From the NCBI RefSeq assembly GCF_918797505.1, contig NC_092799.1:12176295-12240294 (forward strand): a stretch of 64,000 nt of DNA. Direction: 5' to 3'. Made by a program: the position numbers and the translations under genes. A model generated the notes under the pieces. The model worked only from the letters and a program-made list of their open reading frames with translations. It was not told the origin of the DNA and searched no databases. Position 1 is the first letter of the stretch; each line of letters opens with the position of its first letter. Below, one piece after another: positions 41,501 to 53,516 of this stretch. The DNA comes from Bemisia tabaci. Its lineage: Eukaryota; Arthropoda; Insecta; Hemiptera; Aleyrodidae.

Positions 41501-44500
41501 ACAGCATGTTCCAAAAACTGGTCAACATGATTCTTGGATGCTTGCTGCCAAGAGAGGCACGCTTTAGTTACAGTGACTTCTCAATTTAAGCGGTTGGCAG
41601 CAGTCATTTGGAATAAAGGAGAGTGTGTAGATACAGAGTTTTCCTAATGGTGATCTCGATTTTCCAGGGAACCTTTTTGCCCAGGAGCCCACTATGAACT
41701 CGGTGAAGTATCGATTTTCATGGTTGGCAACAGTCATCCCAAAAAAAGGAGTTTTTGTATGTACAGCGTGTTCCTAAAAGTGATCCCAATCTTCCACGGA
41801 TCCTTGTTGCTAAGGAGCCCAGTATCAACTTGGTAAATTTTCAATTTTTACAGTTGGCAGCAGTCGTCCCCATCGGAGGCGGAAAGCGCGGATACAGGGT
41901 GTTCCAAATAACCGACCTGCACGGCTCATCGATGCTTTGTTCGAATGGGGGCGGCAGTTTGTGATCGGGGAATTCCCAATTTGCACGAATGGCATCGGTC
42001 AGCACTGATCGAGAAAGGAAGCGATGATACAGCGTGTTCCATAAACTGATCTACATGATTCTTGGATGCTTGCTGCCAAGAGAGGCACGCTTTAGTTACA
42101 GTGACTTCTCAATTTAAGCGGTTGGTAGCAGTCATTCGGAATAAAGGAGAGTGTGTAGATACAGAGTGTTCCTAAAAGTGATCTCGATTTTCCAGGGATC
42201 CTTGTTGCTAAGGAGCCCAGTATCAACTTGGTGAATTTTCAATTTTCACAGTTCGCAGCAGTCGTCCAACTCGGAGGCGGAAAGCAGGGATACAGGGTAT
42301 TCCAAATAACCGACCTACACGGCTCATCGATGCTTTGTTCGAATGGGGGCGGCAGTTTGTGATCGGGGAATTCTCATTTTGCACCGTTGGCATCGGTCAG
42401 CACTGATCGAGAAAGGAAGCGATGATACAGCGTGTTCCAAAAACTGATCTACATGATTCTTGGATGCTTGCTGCCAAGAGAGGCACGCTTTAGTTACAGT
42501 GACTTCTCAATTTAAGCGGTTGGCAGCAGTCATTCGGAATAAAGGAGAGTGTGTAGATACAGAGTGTTCCTAATGGTGATCTCGATTTTCCAGGGATCCT
42601 TGTATCCCAGGAGCCCACTATGAACTCGGTGAAGTCTCGATTTTCATGGTTGGCAAAAGCCATCCCGAAAAAAGGAGAGTGTGTAGATACAGCGTGTTCC
42701 TAAAAGTGATCCCAATCTTCCACGGATCCTTGTTGCTAAGGAGCCCAGTATCAACTTGGTGAATTTTCAATTTTCACAGTTCGCAGCAGTCGTCCACGTC
42801 GGAGGCGGAAAGCGCGGATACAGGGTGTTCCAAATAACCGACCTGCACGGCTCATCGATGCTTTGTTCGAATGGGGGCGGCAGTTTGTGATCGGGGAATT
42901 CCCAATTTGCACGGTTGGCATCGGTCAGCACTGATCGAGAAAGGAAGCGATGATACAGCGTGTTCCATAAACTGATCTACATGATTCTTGGATGCTTGCT
43001 GCCAAGAGAGGCACGCTTTAGTTACAGTGACTTCTCAATTTAAGCGGTTGGCAGCAGTCATTCGGAATAAAGGAGAGTGTGTAGATACAGAGTGTTCCTA
43101 AAAGTGATCTCGATTTTCCACGGATCCTTGTTGCTAAGGAGCCCAGTATCAACTTGGTGAATTTTCAATTTTCACGGTTCGCAGCAGTCGTCCCCGTCGG
43201 AGGCGGAAAGCGCGGATACAGGGTGTTCCAAATAACCGACCTGCACGGCTCATCGATGCTTTGTTCGAATGGGGGCGGCAGTTTGTGATCGGGGAATTCC
43301 CAATTTGCACGGTTGGCATCGATCAGCACTGATCGAGAGAGGAAGCGATGATACAGCGTGTTCCGAAAACTGATCTACATGATTCTTGGATGCTTGCTGC
43401 CAAGAGAGGCACGCTTTAGTTACAGTGATTTCTCAATTTGCGCGGTTGGCAGCAGTCATTCGGAATAAAGGAGAGTGTGTAGATACAGAGTGTTCCTAAA
43501 GGTGATCTCGATTTTCCAGGGATCCTTGTTGCCCAGGAGCCCACTATGAACTCGGTGAAGTCTCGATTTTCATGGTTGGCAGCAGTCATCCCGAAAAAAG
43601 GAGAGTGTGTAGATACAGCGTGTTCCTAAAAGTGATCCCAATCTTCCACGGATCCTTGTTGCTAAGGAGCCCAGTATCAACTTGGTGAATTTTCAATTTT
43701 CACGGTTGGCAGCAGTCGTCCCCGTCGGAGGCGGAAAGCGCGGATACAGGGTGTTCCAAATAACCGACCTGCACGGCTCATCGATGCTTTGTTCGAATGG
43801 GGGCGGCAGTTTGTGATCGGGGAATTCCCAATTTGCACGGTTGGCATCGGTCAGCACCGATCGAGAAAGGAAGCGATGATACAGCATGTTCCGTAAAACT
43901 GATCTACAAGATCCTTGCATGCTTGCTGCCAAGAGAGGCACGCTTTAGTCACAGTGACTTCTCAATTTGCGCGGTTGGCAGCAGTCATTCGGAATAAAGG
44001 AGAGTGTGTAGATACAGAGTTTTCCTAAGGTGATCTCGATTTTCCAGGGATCCTTGTTGCCCAGGAGCCCACTATGAACTCGGTGAAGTCTCGATTTTCA
44101 TGGTTGGCAGCAGTCATCCCGAAAAAAGGAGAGTTTGTAGATACAGCGTGTTCCTAAAAGTGATCCCAATCTTCCACGGATCCTTGTTGCTAAGGAGCCC
44201 AGTATCAACTTGGTGAATTTTCAATTTTCACGGTTGGCAGCAGTCGTCCCCGTCGGAGGCGGAAAGCGCGGATACAGGGTGTTCCAAATAACCGACCTGC
44301 ACGGCTCATCGATGCTTTGTTCGAATGGGGGCGGCAGTTTGTGATCGGGGAATTCCCAATTTGCACGGTTGGCATCGTCAGCACTGATCGAGAGAGGAAG
44401 CGATGATACAGCGTGTTCCTAAAACTGATCTACATGATTCTTGATGCTTGCTGCCAAGAGAGGCACGCTTTAGTTACAGTGATTTCTCAATTTGCGCGGT

Positions 44501-46412
44501 TGGCAGCAGTCATTCGGAATAAAGGAGAGTGTGTAGATACAGAGTGTTCCTAAGGTGATCTCGATTTTCCAGGGATCCTTGTTGCCCAGGAGCCCACTAT
44601 GAACTCGGTGAAGTCTCGATTTTCATGGTTGGCAGCAGTCGTCCCGAAAAAAGGAGAGTGTGTAGATACAGCGTGTTCCTAAAAGTGATCCCAATCTTCC
44701 ACGGATCCTTGTTGCTAAGGAGCCCAGTATCAACTTGGTGAATTTTCAATTTTCACGGTTGGCAGCAGTCGTCCCCGTCGGAGGCGGAAAGCGCGGATAC
44801 AGGGTGTTCCAAATAACCGACCTGCACGGCTCATCGATGCTTTGTTCGAATGGGGGCGGCAGTTTGTGATCGGGGAATTCCCAATTTGCACGGTTGGCAT
44901 CAGTCAGCACCGATCGAGAAAGGAAGCGATGATACAGCGTGTTCCAAAACTGATCTACATGATTCTTGGATGCTTGCTGCCAAGAGAGGCACGCTTTAGT
45001 TACAGTGATTTCTCAATTTGCGCGGTTGGCAGCAGTCATTCGGAATAAAGGAGAGTGTGTAGATACAGAGTGTTCCTAAAAGTGATCCCAATCTTCCACG
45101 GATCCTTGTTGCTACGGAGAAGCAACAACTTGGATCAACTTGTATCAACGCAGTATCAACTTGGTGAATTTTTAATTTTCACAGTTCGCGGCAGTCGTCC
45201 ACGTCGGAGGCGGAAAGCGGGGATACAGGGTGTTCCAAATAACCAACTGCATGGCTCATCGATGCTTTGTTCGAATGGGGGCGGCAGTTTGTGATCGGGG
45301 AATTCCCAATTTGCACGGTTGGCATCGATCAGCACTGATCGAGAGAGGAGCGATGATACAGCGTGTTCCGAAAACTGATCTACACGATTCTTGGATGCTT
45401 GCTGCCAAGAGAGGCACGCTTTAGTTACAGTGACTTCTCAATTTAAGCGGTTGGTAGCAGTCATTCGGAATAAAGGAGAGTGTGTAGCTACAGAGTTTTT
45501 CTAATGGTGATCTCGATTTTCCAGGGATCCTTGTTGCCCAGGAGCCCACTATGAACTCGGTGAAGTCTCGATTTTCATGGTTGGGAACAGTCATCCCGAA
45601 AAAAGGAGATTTTGTATATACAGCGTGTTCCTAAAAGCGATCCCAATCTTCCACGGATCCTTGTTGCTAAGGAGCCCAGTATCAACTTGGTGAATTTTCA
45701 ATTTTGACGGTTGGCACCAGTCGTCCCCGTCGGGGGCGGAAAGCGCGGATACAGGGTGTTCCAAATAACCGACCTGTGCGGCTCATCGATGCTTTGTTCG
45801 AATGGGGGCGGCAGTTTGTGATCGGGGAATTCCCAATTTGCACGGTTGGTATCGCTCAGCACTGATCGAGAGAGGAAGCGATGATACAGCGTGTTCCATA
45901 AACTGATCTACATGATTCTTGAATGCTTGCTGTCAAGAGAGGCACGCTTTAGTTACAGTGATTTCTCAATTTAAGCGGTTGGCAGCAGTCATTCGGAATA
46001 AAGGACAGTGTGTAGATACAGAGTTTTCCTAATGGTGATCTCGATTTTCCATGGATCCTTGTTGCCCAGGAGCCCACTATGAACTCGGTGAAGTCTCCAT
46101 TTTCATGGTTGGCAGCAGTCATCCCGAAAAAAGGAAAGTGTGTAGATACAGCGTGTTCCTAAAAGTGATCCCAATCTTCCACGGATCCTTGTTGCTAAGG
46201 AGCCCAGTATCAACCTTATGAATTTTCAATTTTGACGGTTGGCACAAGTCGTCCCCGTCGGGGGCGGAAAGCGCGGATACAGGGTGTTCCAAATAACCGA
46301 CCTGCACGGCTCATTTATGCTTTGTTCGAATGGGGGCGGCAGTTTGTGATCGGGGAATTCCCAATTTGCACGGTTGGCATCGGTCAGCACTGTTCGAGAA
46401 AGGAAGATGTGA
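38596..46412. repeat. Satellite array with four-monomer higher-order repeat
   Basis: About 59 monomers of 130-135 bp in one orientation. Each starts with a version of GATACAGNGTGTTCC. Four types recur in order: A (box CG, then AAAAGTGATCCCAATCTTCC; 131 bp), B (box GG, then AAATAACCGACCTGCACGGC; 134-135 bp), C (box CG, then AAAACTGATCTACATGATTC; 132 bp) and D (box AG, then GGTGATCTCGATTTTCCAGG; 130 bp). All four carry a shared GGTTGGCAGCAGTC-like block. ABCD repeats of ~528 bp alternate with ABC repeats of 397 bp in which D and A are fused. The first A lacks its box and the last B is cut, so array ends are abrupt. Short frames recur across it but frames shift between monomers, so it is not coding. 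Confidence 0.95.
39911..41101. repeat. Three recent 397-bp ABC copies in the satellite
   Basis: Units start at 39,911, 40,308 and 40,705. The first two look identical by eye. The third matches until its B monomer (after 40,863) and then picks up changes seen elsewhere. Diagnostic variants include GGATCCTTCTTGCTACGGAG and CGGGGATACAGGGTATTCC. Confidence 0.9.
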
Positions 46413-46710
46413 TCATCACGTCTAGAAATTTTTAGAAATATTGTCCAAATGCCCAAATTTGGGAGCGAAGGGGTATCCTGAGAAAGCTGAAAAGATTATG
46501 TAGCATCGCGTCCAAGATATTGGACTCCATGTTCACCCTTGTTATACTTGGCTTTTCATCACGTCTCAAGATCTTGGACTGCATGATAATTGCTTTGCTT
46601 TTCGCCTATCGCTTGAGTATAGAGTCCAATAGCAAGCAGACTTCCGTTAGTTATAATGTACATTCATTCTCCATCATAATAGAAAATCGGATACTTCTCT
46701 CATATAATTT

Positions 46711-46740
46711 AACTTAACCTAACCTAACCTGACCTAACTA
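46711..46740. repeat. Short interstitial CCTAA (TTAGG-type) tract
   Basis: AACTTAACCTAACCTAACC then TGACCTAACTA, about five units of the insect telomere repeat with two changes, 300 bp from the end of the satellite array. Short enough to be chance. Confidence 0.5.
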
Positions 46741-46893
46741 ATGCAAAATGTTCCAAAAGGACACATTTTTTTTCATCATTATTTCACAAAAATTGTCTTT
46801 ATTAACTTTTGGACCCTACGCTCGTCTCAATCAGAGAATATCTCATCCCACGATTTTAGACGCTATGCTCATGCTCACATTGATTAATCGAAA

Positions 46894-47118
46894 CAATTGG
46901 ACATATTTCTGTTAAACGGAACTAAGCGCCAAATTGAGTTCCATTTTAGGATTTTAGAATCCCGGATAGCGCGTTCTGTCGAACGGAACTAAGCGCCATA
47001 GAAAAACATTCCGAGTATAGGACGGAACGAGCATCGCGTTCCGCAACACCCGCCAATCTAAGCCCTCCTCTCCCATCCTCCCTCTATTAGTTCCGTTTGA
47101 TAGAAATACGTCCAATTG
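46894..47118. mobile_element. Long AATTGGACGTATTTCT MITE
   Basis: CAATTGGACATATTTCTGTT to AGAAATACGTCCAATTG. Interior in the reverse orientation to 34,608-34,835 (CGGATAGCGCGTTCTGTCG, GGAACTAAGCGCCATAG). Confidence 0.87.
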
Positions 47119-47652
47119 TTTCTCATTAAATTGAGCACGGAGTCTGGGATCTTGGACATGATAAGCAGACGAGCATCTGATCATGAAGTCAAATATCATG
47201 GACGGAACGCTACATAACCGCTGAAAACTCGCCGACGGATTAAAAAATGACACACTTTCTTTCCGTGAAAGGATTAGATGGGTATACTCTCGTTATATAA
47301 GTACTCTATGAGGGCCTGATGATGGACTATATCGGCAGGTGACGTGAAGCAGCGCAAAGGGCCGATGAGTATGACCGCCGGCCCGGAATGCAAATTTAAT
47401 CGAAACATTCTAGAGTGTTTCAGTCACCCGGAAAGTGTTTGCATTGCGGCTGAAATATTCATAACTTCCATTACCTCGAGCCTATACGATGTAGTAAATG
47501 GGCTATGTAAATCTATGTACCGCGCAACAAGAAATTTTCAAACGGCAGTTATATATTATCGGCTTATAACGTTAAGGGAAAAGGCCGTTGTCTATATTAA
47601 AATCTGATCTCAAAAACTTGGAATCGAGACTGAATTCATTGTTTTTGACCGG
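47119..47652. other. Apparently single-copy stretch, no gene
   Basis: An open frame at 47,344-47,607 (+) of 87 codons has no recognisable domain. No repeat termini were seen. Confidence 0.4.
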
Positions 47653-47882
47653 ACACTGAAAAAAAAGTTGGTAGAATTTACCATTACTTCACGCTGTATT
47701 TCACGCAGCGTCAATTTGGAGTCAATTTTGCCAGAAGAGATGTAAACGTTACTGGCACAGGTAACCATTCCTCTGGCAGAATCGATTTGAAGATTGGTAG
47801 AATTTACCATTGAAAATGCAGGAAATTCAGGATTTGCAGGAATGGTAAATTCCACCAATCTTTTTTTTTTTTTTTCAGTGTA
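47653..47882. mobile_element. MITE with ACACTGAAAAAAA ends
   Basis: ACACTGAAAAAAAAGTTGGT and TTTTTTTTTTTTTCAGTGT, followed by GTAGAATTTACC / GGTAAATTCCACC. Confidence 0.87.
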
Positions 47883-48409
47883 CAGTGAACAGAAGAAAGA
47901 GGTACGGATGCACGGTCGCTTCTTCACGAGGTCGTGTTTGCCACTATTAGGATGTTCATGAAAAACCTACCGCAAACAATCAGATTTTCCCCCATTTTTT
48001 GGGAATGCATTTTTATGGAAATCAGCAACCAAACCAATTGGACATGCATTCGATTTTGGGCGAAAAAATCATTCCTTCAGTGTCGTAGATGATCGTGCGG
48101 TGATTTTTAGAACAAATATTAGTAATATTTTTGAGATTTTTCGTGGAAAAGATAAAATTAAATAATAAATTAGGTTTGAATATGTTTTTTTCACAATTTG
48201 GAACGTTTTCGAGCCATAACTATTATCCGAGAGTCGAAAGCTTAGAAATCGTCCTTACATAGAGAAAACACAAGGCTACACAGAACAGGTTGCAGCTTCC
48301 TCCATCAAAATGCATGCCATAGAACATCAAAAGCCACCGGCAGAATCTCCAATGCGTCGCTCACCGCTCTAGTATAAAATATAACCTTCCACTCATAATT
48401 TTTGTTTGA

Positions 48410-48538
48410 ATTGGACGTATTTCTATCAAACGGAACTATGTGCATTGTGACGTGAGCTCTGTAATGCATATATTCTTATGGGTATCAGGGCTCATGTCTT
48501 AATGCATATGGTTTCGTCTGATAGAAATACGTCCAATT
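48410..48538. mobile_element. MITE of the AATTGGACGTATTTCT family
   Basis: AATTGGACGTATTTCTATCA to ATAGAAATACGTCCAATT, 129 bp, nearly palindromic. A strongly diverged relative follows at 48,576-48,704 (CGGACGTATC ... AAATACGCCCG). Confidence 0.9.
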
Positions 48539-48704
48539 CTGGCTCCGAGTGCGAATTTTTGTGCTCCAGTTAATCGATCGGACGTATCGAACTGAAAAGA
48601 AACTATCTACATTGTAACTCGAGCCCTGAGATACATAAGAATACATGCAAAACAGGGCCCATATCACAATCGAGATAGTTTATTTTGATTTAAATACGCC
48701 CGAT

Positions 48705-49308
48705 GATCCCGGCTCCGATGCGCATCCATTGTTTGGACAAAAATTCGAGCCGCCGTGGAAACGATAAAACAAACAGTCGAATCCGATCCCCGCGCACCTC
48801 TCCCGAACGTGGGCGAGGGCAGAGTGACCCAATTTAAAACAATTATTCATCGACTGGGAAAAATAACGCAACAAAAATAAAAGAGGTAATCAGCGCGGAT
48901 TCGGGGTAAAGTGCGGTCGGTGGAATCCTCGATTGATAAAAAAAAGAGCCGCTCACACATCGTTTCCCTGCCGCACAATGGACCGGGTCAATGAGGGGGG
49001 TCGAACAAAATTTAAAAGCTCCTGGCTCCGCTCATACAAAACGTTGAGGTTTTAAAAGTGAATCAATCAGTTTCCTCGTGAAAGAATGTGGCCCATTGAG
49101 GAGGGTATTTTGGCCCTAACTTTGGTTAAAAATTGAAACAGCCTAGAATGATGTCATGTATGGTCAAATCGCGACTCTTTGTCATCTACCCTGTGAAACT
49201 TGTCCTTATTTGAGGTTTTTTGAAAGGATTTTGCCTGATTTACCAGCGCAAAGTAGTGAAGTCTTGCAGTTTTCTCGAATAATTGCTCAATTTCGGTCAA
49301 AAATAAGA
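48705..49308. other. GC-richer single-copy stretch, no gene recognised
   Basis: Contains CGCGCACCTCTCCCGAACG and other GC-rich pieces but no frame with splice borders or domains. Confidence 0.4.
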
Positions 49309-49337
49309 TTGTTTATGTATGAGCACAAAGCGACTAC

Positions 49338-50230
49338 CAGGGCCGGATTAAGGGGGTGGCCACATGGGCCGCGGCAAATGGCAGCAAATCTAGGGGGCGG
49401 CAAATTTTGCAAGTTTTTTAAATGTAGGTATAAAAAAAATCGGATTTAGTAAAAAAAAATTTAAGACGAAAAAAGGCGACAAAATCTCCAATTTCTTGAG
49501 AGTATAGTAATTTCTAATTTTTTCGTCTTTCAGTGACACAAGTGACAGCACCTTTAATTAGTCGAGTTAAGTGGGAAACCAAACACGCAATTTGGCCTGG
49601 AACGGCGTGACTTGGAGAGAAATGATGACGAGGACTTGAGATGAAAAGGAGAAGCCTCGGCGCGGCGATCGATCTGCATGTAACACATATTAGCGCCTAC
49701 AAGACTGCACGAATACTTCACGCATTGCATCAAACATAGTGCGGTCACTGTGGTCAGCGTGAAACGGATAGCGCCTGCAAGAATGCATGAATACTTCACG
49801 CATTGCGTCAAACACGGTGCGTTCAGCAGCGGTCGGCGTAAAAATCTTAGTACCTACAAGACTGTCGGAATACTTCACGCATTGCGCCAAACACGGTGCG
49901 GTCTGCGCGGCGCGGCGGAGGTTAAAATCATTAAACCACATTTATATTTGTTCTTTCATAATTTCATCGTTCATTTCTTATGAATGGAAGGCCTTGTCCA
50001 CAAAGAGATAGGTTTACGTAACTTAGATTTCGCGCAAAGCTCCGTGAACTTTTGCTAGTAGTGTTGACAGGGCTTTCCCAAAAAATTTGTCCAACACGAG
50101 TAGACGCGTCTATGCACCCCTCCCCGCTGGCACGTTCACTTGATCTTTTTTATTGATGTTTCAAAACGAATGAGAAGGGGCGGCAAAATACAGGCGGCCC
50201 ATGGGCGGCAAGTACGTAAATCCGGCCCTG
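49338..50230 (+). mobile_element. hAT-like non-autonomous element, 893 bp
   Basis: Ends CAGGGCCGGATTAAG and TAAATCCGGCCCTG. 8-bp target duplication GCGACTAC / ACGACTAC (49,330-49,337; 50,231-50,238) with one change, as expected for hAT elements. It carries three tandem repeat units (49,692-49,905) but no transposase frame. The GGCCGCGGC text appears near both ends. Confidence 0.9.
49692..49905. repeat. Three ~87-bp tandem units
   Basis: Each unit has GCGCCTACAAGACTG-like text, GAATACTTCACGCATTGC and CAAACACGGTGCGGTC. Each is one half of the CTACAAACCTAA-type hairpin. The same unit flanks the copia fragment at 8,290-8,800. Confidence 0.85.
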
Positions 50231-50707
50231 ACGACTACCACTTTCTTCTTTAAATATGTTAATCTTTAGTACACCCATTACAGCATATTTAAAGGAGAAA
50301 GTGGTATAGTCACTTGCGCTCATACATAAACAATTATGTATGAGCACAAGCGACTACCGAGTTTCTTTTCGAAGAGCAAACTCTTAAAACACGAATGCAA
50401 GAACAGACCCTTAGGGAAACCGCAATCAATTGAGACACATGATTCCCCAAAATCACCCTCGATATTGTCTCTTCGGTTGCACGGCAGAAAATCCTCCACC
50501 ATAAACTTGACGACGGTCTGTTGTGACAGGAAGGTAAGTACACCGATTCTTTCGAGCTTCCGTTAGCTTTTGACGTGTGTGCTACGTGTGGGGAAAGATG
50601 GACCTGGCACGGTGGCAACAGATCGGCTAGGATGAAACGTCCTCTCTAATAACCTCGTTGGTGCCCGATGGCCCGGAATTAACTCCTTGATGCACTCGCC
50701 GCGAGAA

Positions 50708-50964
50708 CTCCCGCGCTAAGGAAAAACGCCTTATCAACATCCTAAAGTTGCTAAGTTTCCTCCGAGCAAATATTTATTTTCTCCGAGATGCATGAATATT
50801 TTCTTTCGGAAATATCAAGTGATTTAGATGGATCTGATTGCGAACAAAATTCCCCAAAAAATTGGAGGAAAAATACTCACAGATTCCCCTGAAAATTCGT
50901 ATTTCATCGAAGGAAATTTGGCAGTGTCTGAAGGCTCATACGGCGTTCTGCCTTAGCAAGGTGG
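50708..50964. mobile_element. CTGCCG MITE, copy 7
   Basis: 257 bp. CTCCCGCGCTAAGGAAAAAC to TTCTGCCTTAGCAAGGTGG. Target duplication AGAA (50,704-50,707; 50,965-50,968). Confidence 0.9.
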
Positions 50965-50968
50965 AGAA

Positions 50969-52058
50969 CTCCAATCTGAGAGGAGGGGAGGGGGGTTTAA
51001 TGGCCTCGTTTCCTCATCGCGACATCGCATCACTTAATTAAGCCTCACGAAGAGTTACTCGAAATCGAAACGAGGAATTATGTCCCACAACTTTATAAAG
51101 GACTTCAAACCGTGGTCACGTAATAAAATGGGTAGAGGCGTGAAACTAGAAAAAAGGAGGGAGGCGTAGATCACCCAATTCGCATGGTCGGAGCCGCGGA
51201 TATAGCTCAAATGGAATGAACTTGGAACATTATCAGAAAATTAAACTTGGATACTCAAAGTTCAATTTATAGTGGGATTGGTGGATGATACACTCAAAAC
51301 AAAATAACAAAAACACAATAACGCGGACAAAGATAAAAACGTGCGAATGGCTGGGAAAATAAACCCGAACATTTTCAAAATTACCACCAGACTCAAAAAC
51401 CGCTCTACGTGGAATCCTTCCGCAGAGCTATATAGATTACTTTGCTTTCTGAAAGGTCACGATGGTCTTGAGGCAAAAAAAATGCGACAAAAATGTAGGT
51501 ACCCGAAAACGGTCTGCAGCGGGTGAATCTATGTTACGCGTATACTTAAAATCGCGAACAATCAAAATCTTAATTGATCTGAATTTCGAGATATCGCAAT
51601 TTGAAATTTTGACAGTAAATGGGAAGTTTCTACTGTTTTTGTCGTTTTGCGTCGATTCGTCATGTTGTCTTTAAAGTGATGGTACGATGTTGGGGAGGAG
51701 GGGGCGGTCAGAAAAAGAACATTTTTCATGGATGAATACAGAATTCAGATTGTAAGTCAAAAATCTTCGGAAAATCATCGAAAAATCTGAGGGAATTAAA
51801 AAAAAATAACTAAAAAAATCCGATCTCACAGAATCCTAGTACAGTGCGAGGAATGGGGATCTGCAAATTAAGAAATTAAGTATATTAACCGATATAAACT
51901 TTCACAAGAAATATTACGATTTTATCGGATTCGTTTAAAATCAACGCCAATGTTCAAAAGATTCACCCGGTCTGCCTGGACCTCACGTAAAAATAACGTG
52001 GCAACTGAGATGTCAAAATTTTGGATTTTTGCAGAAGCTCTAGGTGTCAGAACTTCTA
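50969..52058. other. No gene recognised
   Basis: AT-rich. Frames of 60-70 codons without known content. Confidence 0.45.
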
Positions 52059-52295
52059 ACACTTGGCCCAAAGGTCGGGATTTACGTCCCGGTAGCGGTG
52101 ACAAATGCTCGCGTAGGATTGACGAGTGGAGACACACTGCATCACATAACACTTGGCTTAATCCTTGAAAATTTGAAAGTATAGTGCTTGGATGTCTACA
52201 ACCACTTTCACTCCCAATGTATTTAGATTACTCGAGGATAAAAAGGATTGAAAGCTAAATAAATCTCCGAGAAAAAAAAAGAGCTTATAAAAAGT
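52059..52295 (+). mobile_element. Decayed relative of the tRNA-derived SINE
   Basis: ACTTGGCCCAAAGG, CCCGGTAGCGGTGACAA, ATCCTTGAAAATTTGAAAG and GGATGTCTAC line up with the SINE at 20,628. The anticodon region is deleted; A-rich end near 52,275. Confidence 0.65.
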
Positions 52296-53290
52296 TCTCA
52301 GAGTGTAGACCGTTATCCCAGTGCAATATGTGATTACGGGAGATTCCTCGTTCATATTCAGTCAAATTTTTTATGCAGGGATGGAACCGAATACATTAGC
52401 AGGGTTGCCATGACGACGGCTTGGAATATGGGACTGTAATTCACAATAAGCACCACTATTTCTGGCTCAACCACGAAAGCATCGATTTGCACAAGAAACC
52501 TGATGGCACTTATGTTGTTTCTAAAATCAGACAGAAATAGTCGTTTCTCATTGAAATATGTAGTCCTAATCATCGATGTGATACTTGGAGCCCTCACACC
52601 AAGGAAAGACCTGCTAACATATTCAGCCTTTCCTTTGCATACGGAATTTCGCGGAACAGAGGTAGATTAATTTCTCTGTAATCACCAACAGCTTTGTAAG
52701 CTTTAACTTTGAAAGCTTTTTGTAAACTCAAGAGCTGAATTCGGGCAAAAACAATGGTTTTGTCCTGTTCCTCGCAGAATTCCGGGAAATTACTACCTGC
52801 GATTGTTCTAAGTGGCAAAAACCTCGGGACCGATAAACTAAAAATTGAGATATTAGTATACAAAACTTTAAGAGGTGCTGGTGCTTTGTGAATGTTGTGG
52901 AATAGATACTTTATGTACTGTCGAAAAAAATCATAAGTGAGACCGTTTGAAATTTACATATTATTAAAGGTACGCGGCAGTTTAATTTCGTCATATTTGA
53001 GGCTGACAGTTGCTGAAATTTCATGTAACTTCCTCTTATAATCTAATGAATATTTATAATCAGTTATAATCACTTATGATCTAAATATTTTGAAAATTTC
53101 AAGATAAATTAATAAAGAAATTTATAAATTAATACATTTCATAGCTCTCCAAAAAAAGTAAACAATCTATTGGAGGATGTTAGGCAACTCTCGAATATTC
53201 ATGCAGCGTTTTTCCTTTGTACGGCAGTATACATAGGTCCTCTTTTCCAAGACAGTCACCTGCAGTTAATGAAATTCTAATTCTTCCACA
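52296..53290. other. No gene recognised; diverged foldback at 52,420-52,570
   Basis: The minus-strand frame 52,863-52,594 (89 codons) has balanced composition, but I find no domain or fitting splice sites. A partial CTGCCG MITE end (GCGTTTTTCCTTTGTACGGC) ends near 53,229. Confidence 0.4.
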
Positions 53291-53516
53291 CACTGGAAAA
53301 AAACACATTGGATCTAGAGTCCAGACTCTTAAAAACATCGACAAGAAAAAATACTCTTAATTCAATCGGATTTTTGCTCAAATCAAGAACCAAGCCTCTT
53401 AATTTGAGCGGATTTCCTTTTGATTTAAGCAAAAATCTGATTGAATCAATAGTATTTTTTCTTGTCAATGATTTCAAGAGTCTGGACTCTAGATCCAATG
53501 TGTTTTTTTCCCAATG
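53291..53516. mobile_element. Near-palindromic MITE (ACACATTGGATCTAGAGTCC), copy 5
   Basis: CACTGGAAAAAAACACATTG to CAATGTGTTTTTTTCCCAATG. Both strands read nearly the same peptide. Confidence 0.92.

Larger units (their letters stand above)
49309..50333. mobile_element. Foldback MITE holding the hAT-like element
   Basis: TTGTTTATGTATGAGCACAA (49,309) and its complement near 50,314-50,333, plus TTCTTTAAATATG / CATATTTAAAGGAGAAAGTG inside. Without the 893-bp insert it is about 125 bp. Confidence 0.82.

Noticed and set aside
38596..46412. CRISPR-like regular spacing of a 15-bp box
   Set aside because: The sequences between boxes are repeats themselves, not unique spacers, and the DNA is eukaryotic.
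43693..46456. Recurring minus-strand ORFs in the satellite (RSVLTDANRANWEFPDHKLP)
   Set aside because: They recur because the DNA repeats. Monomers of 130-132 bp shift frame and stops fall in most units, so no continuous protein is possible.
52594..52863. 89-codon minus-strand ORF as the missing TM1 exon
   Set aside because: No hydrophobic segment of TM length followed by a phase-2 GT donor; composition resembles noise or a decayed element.
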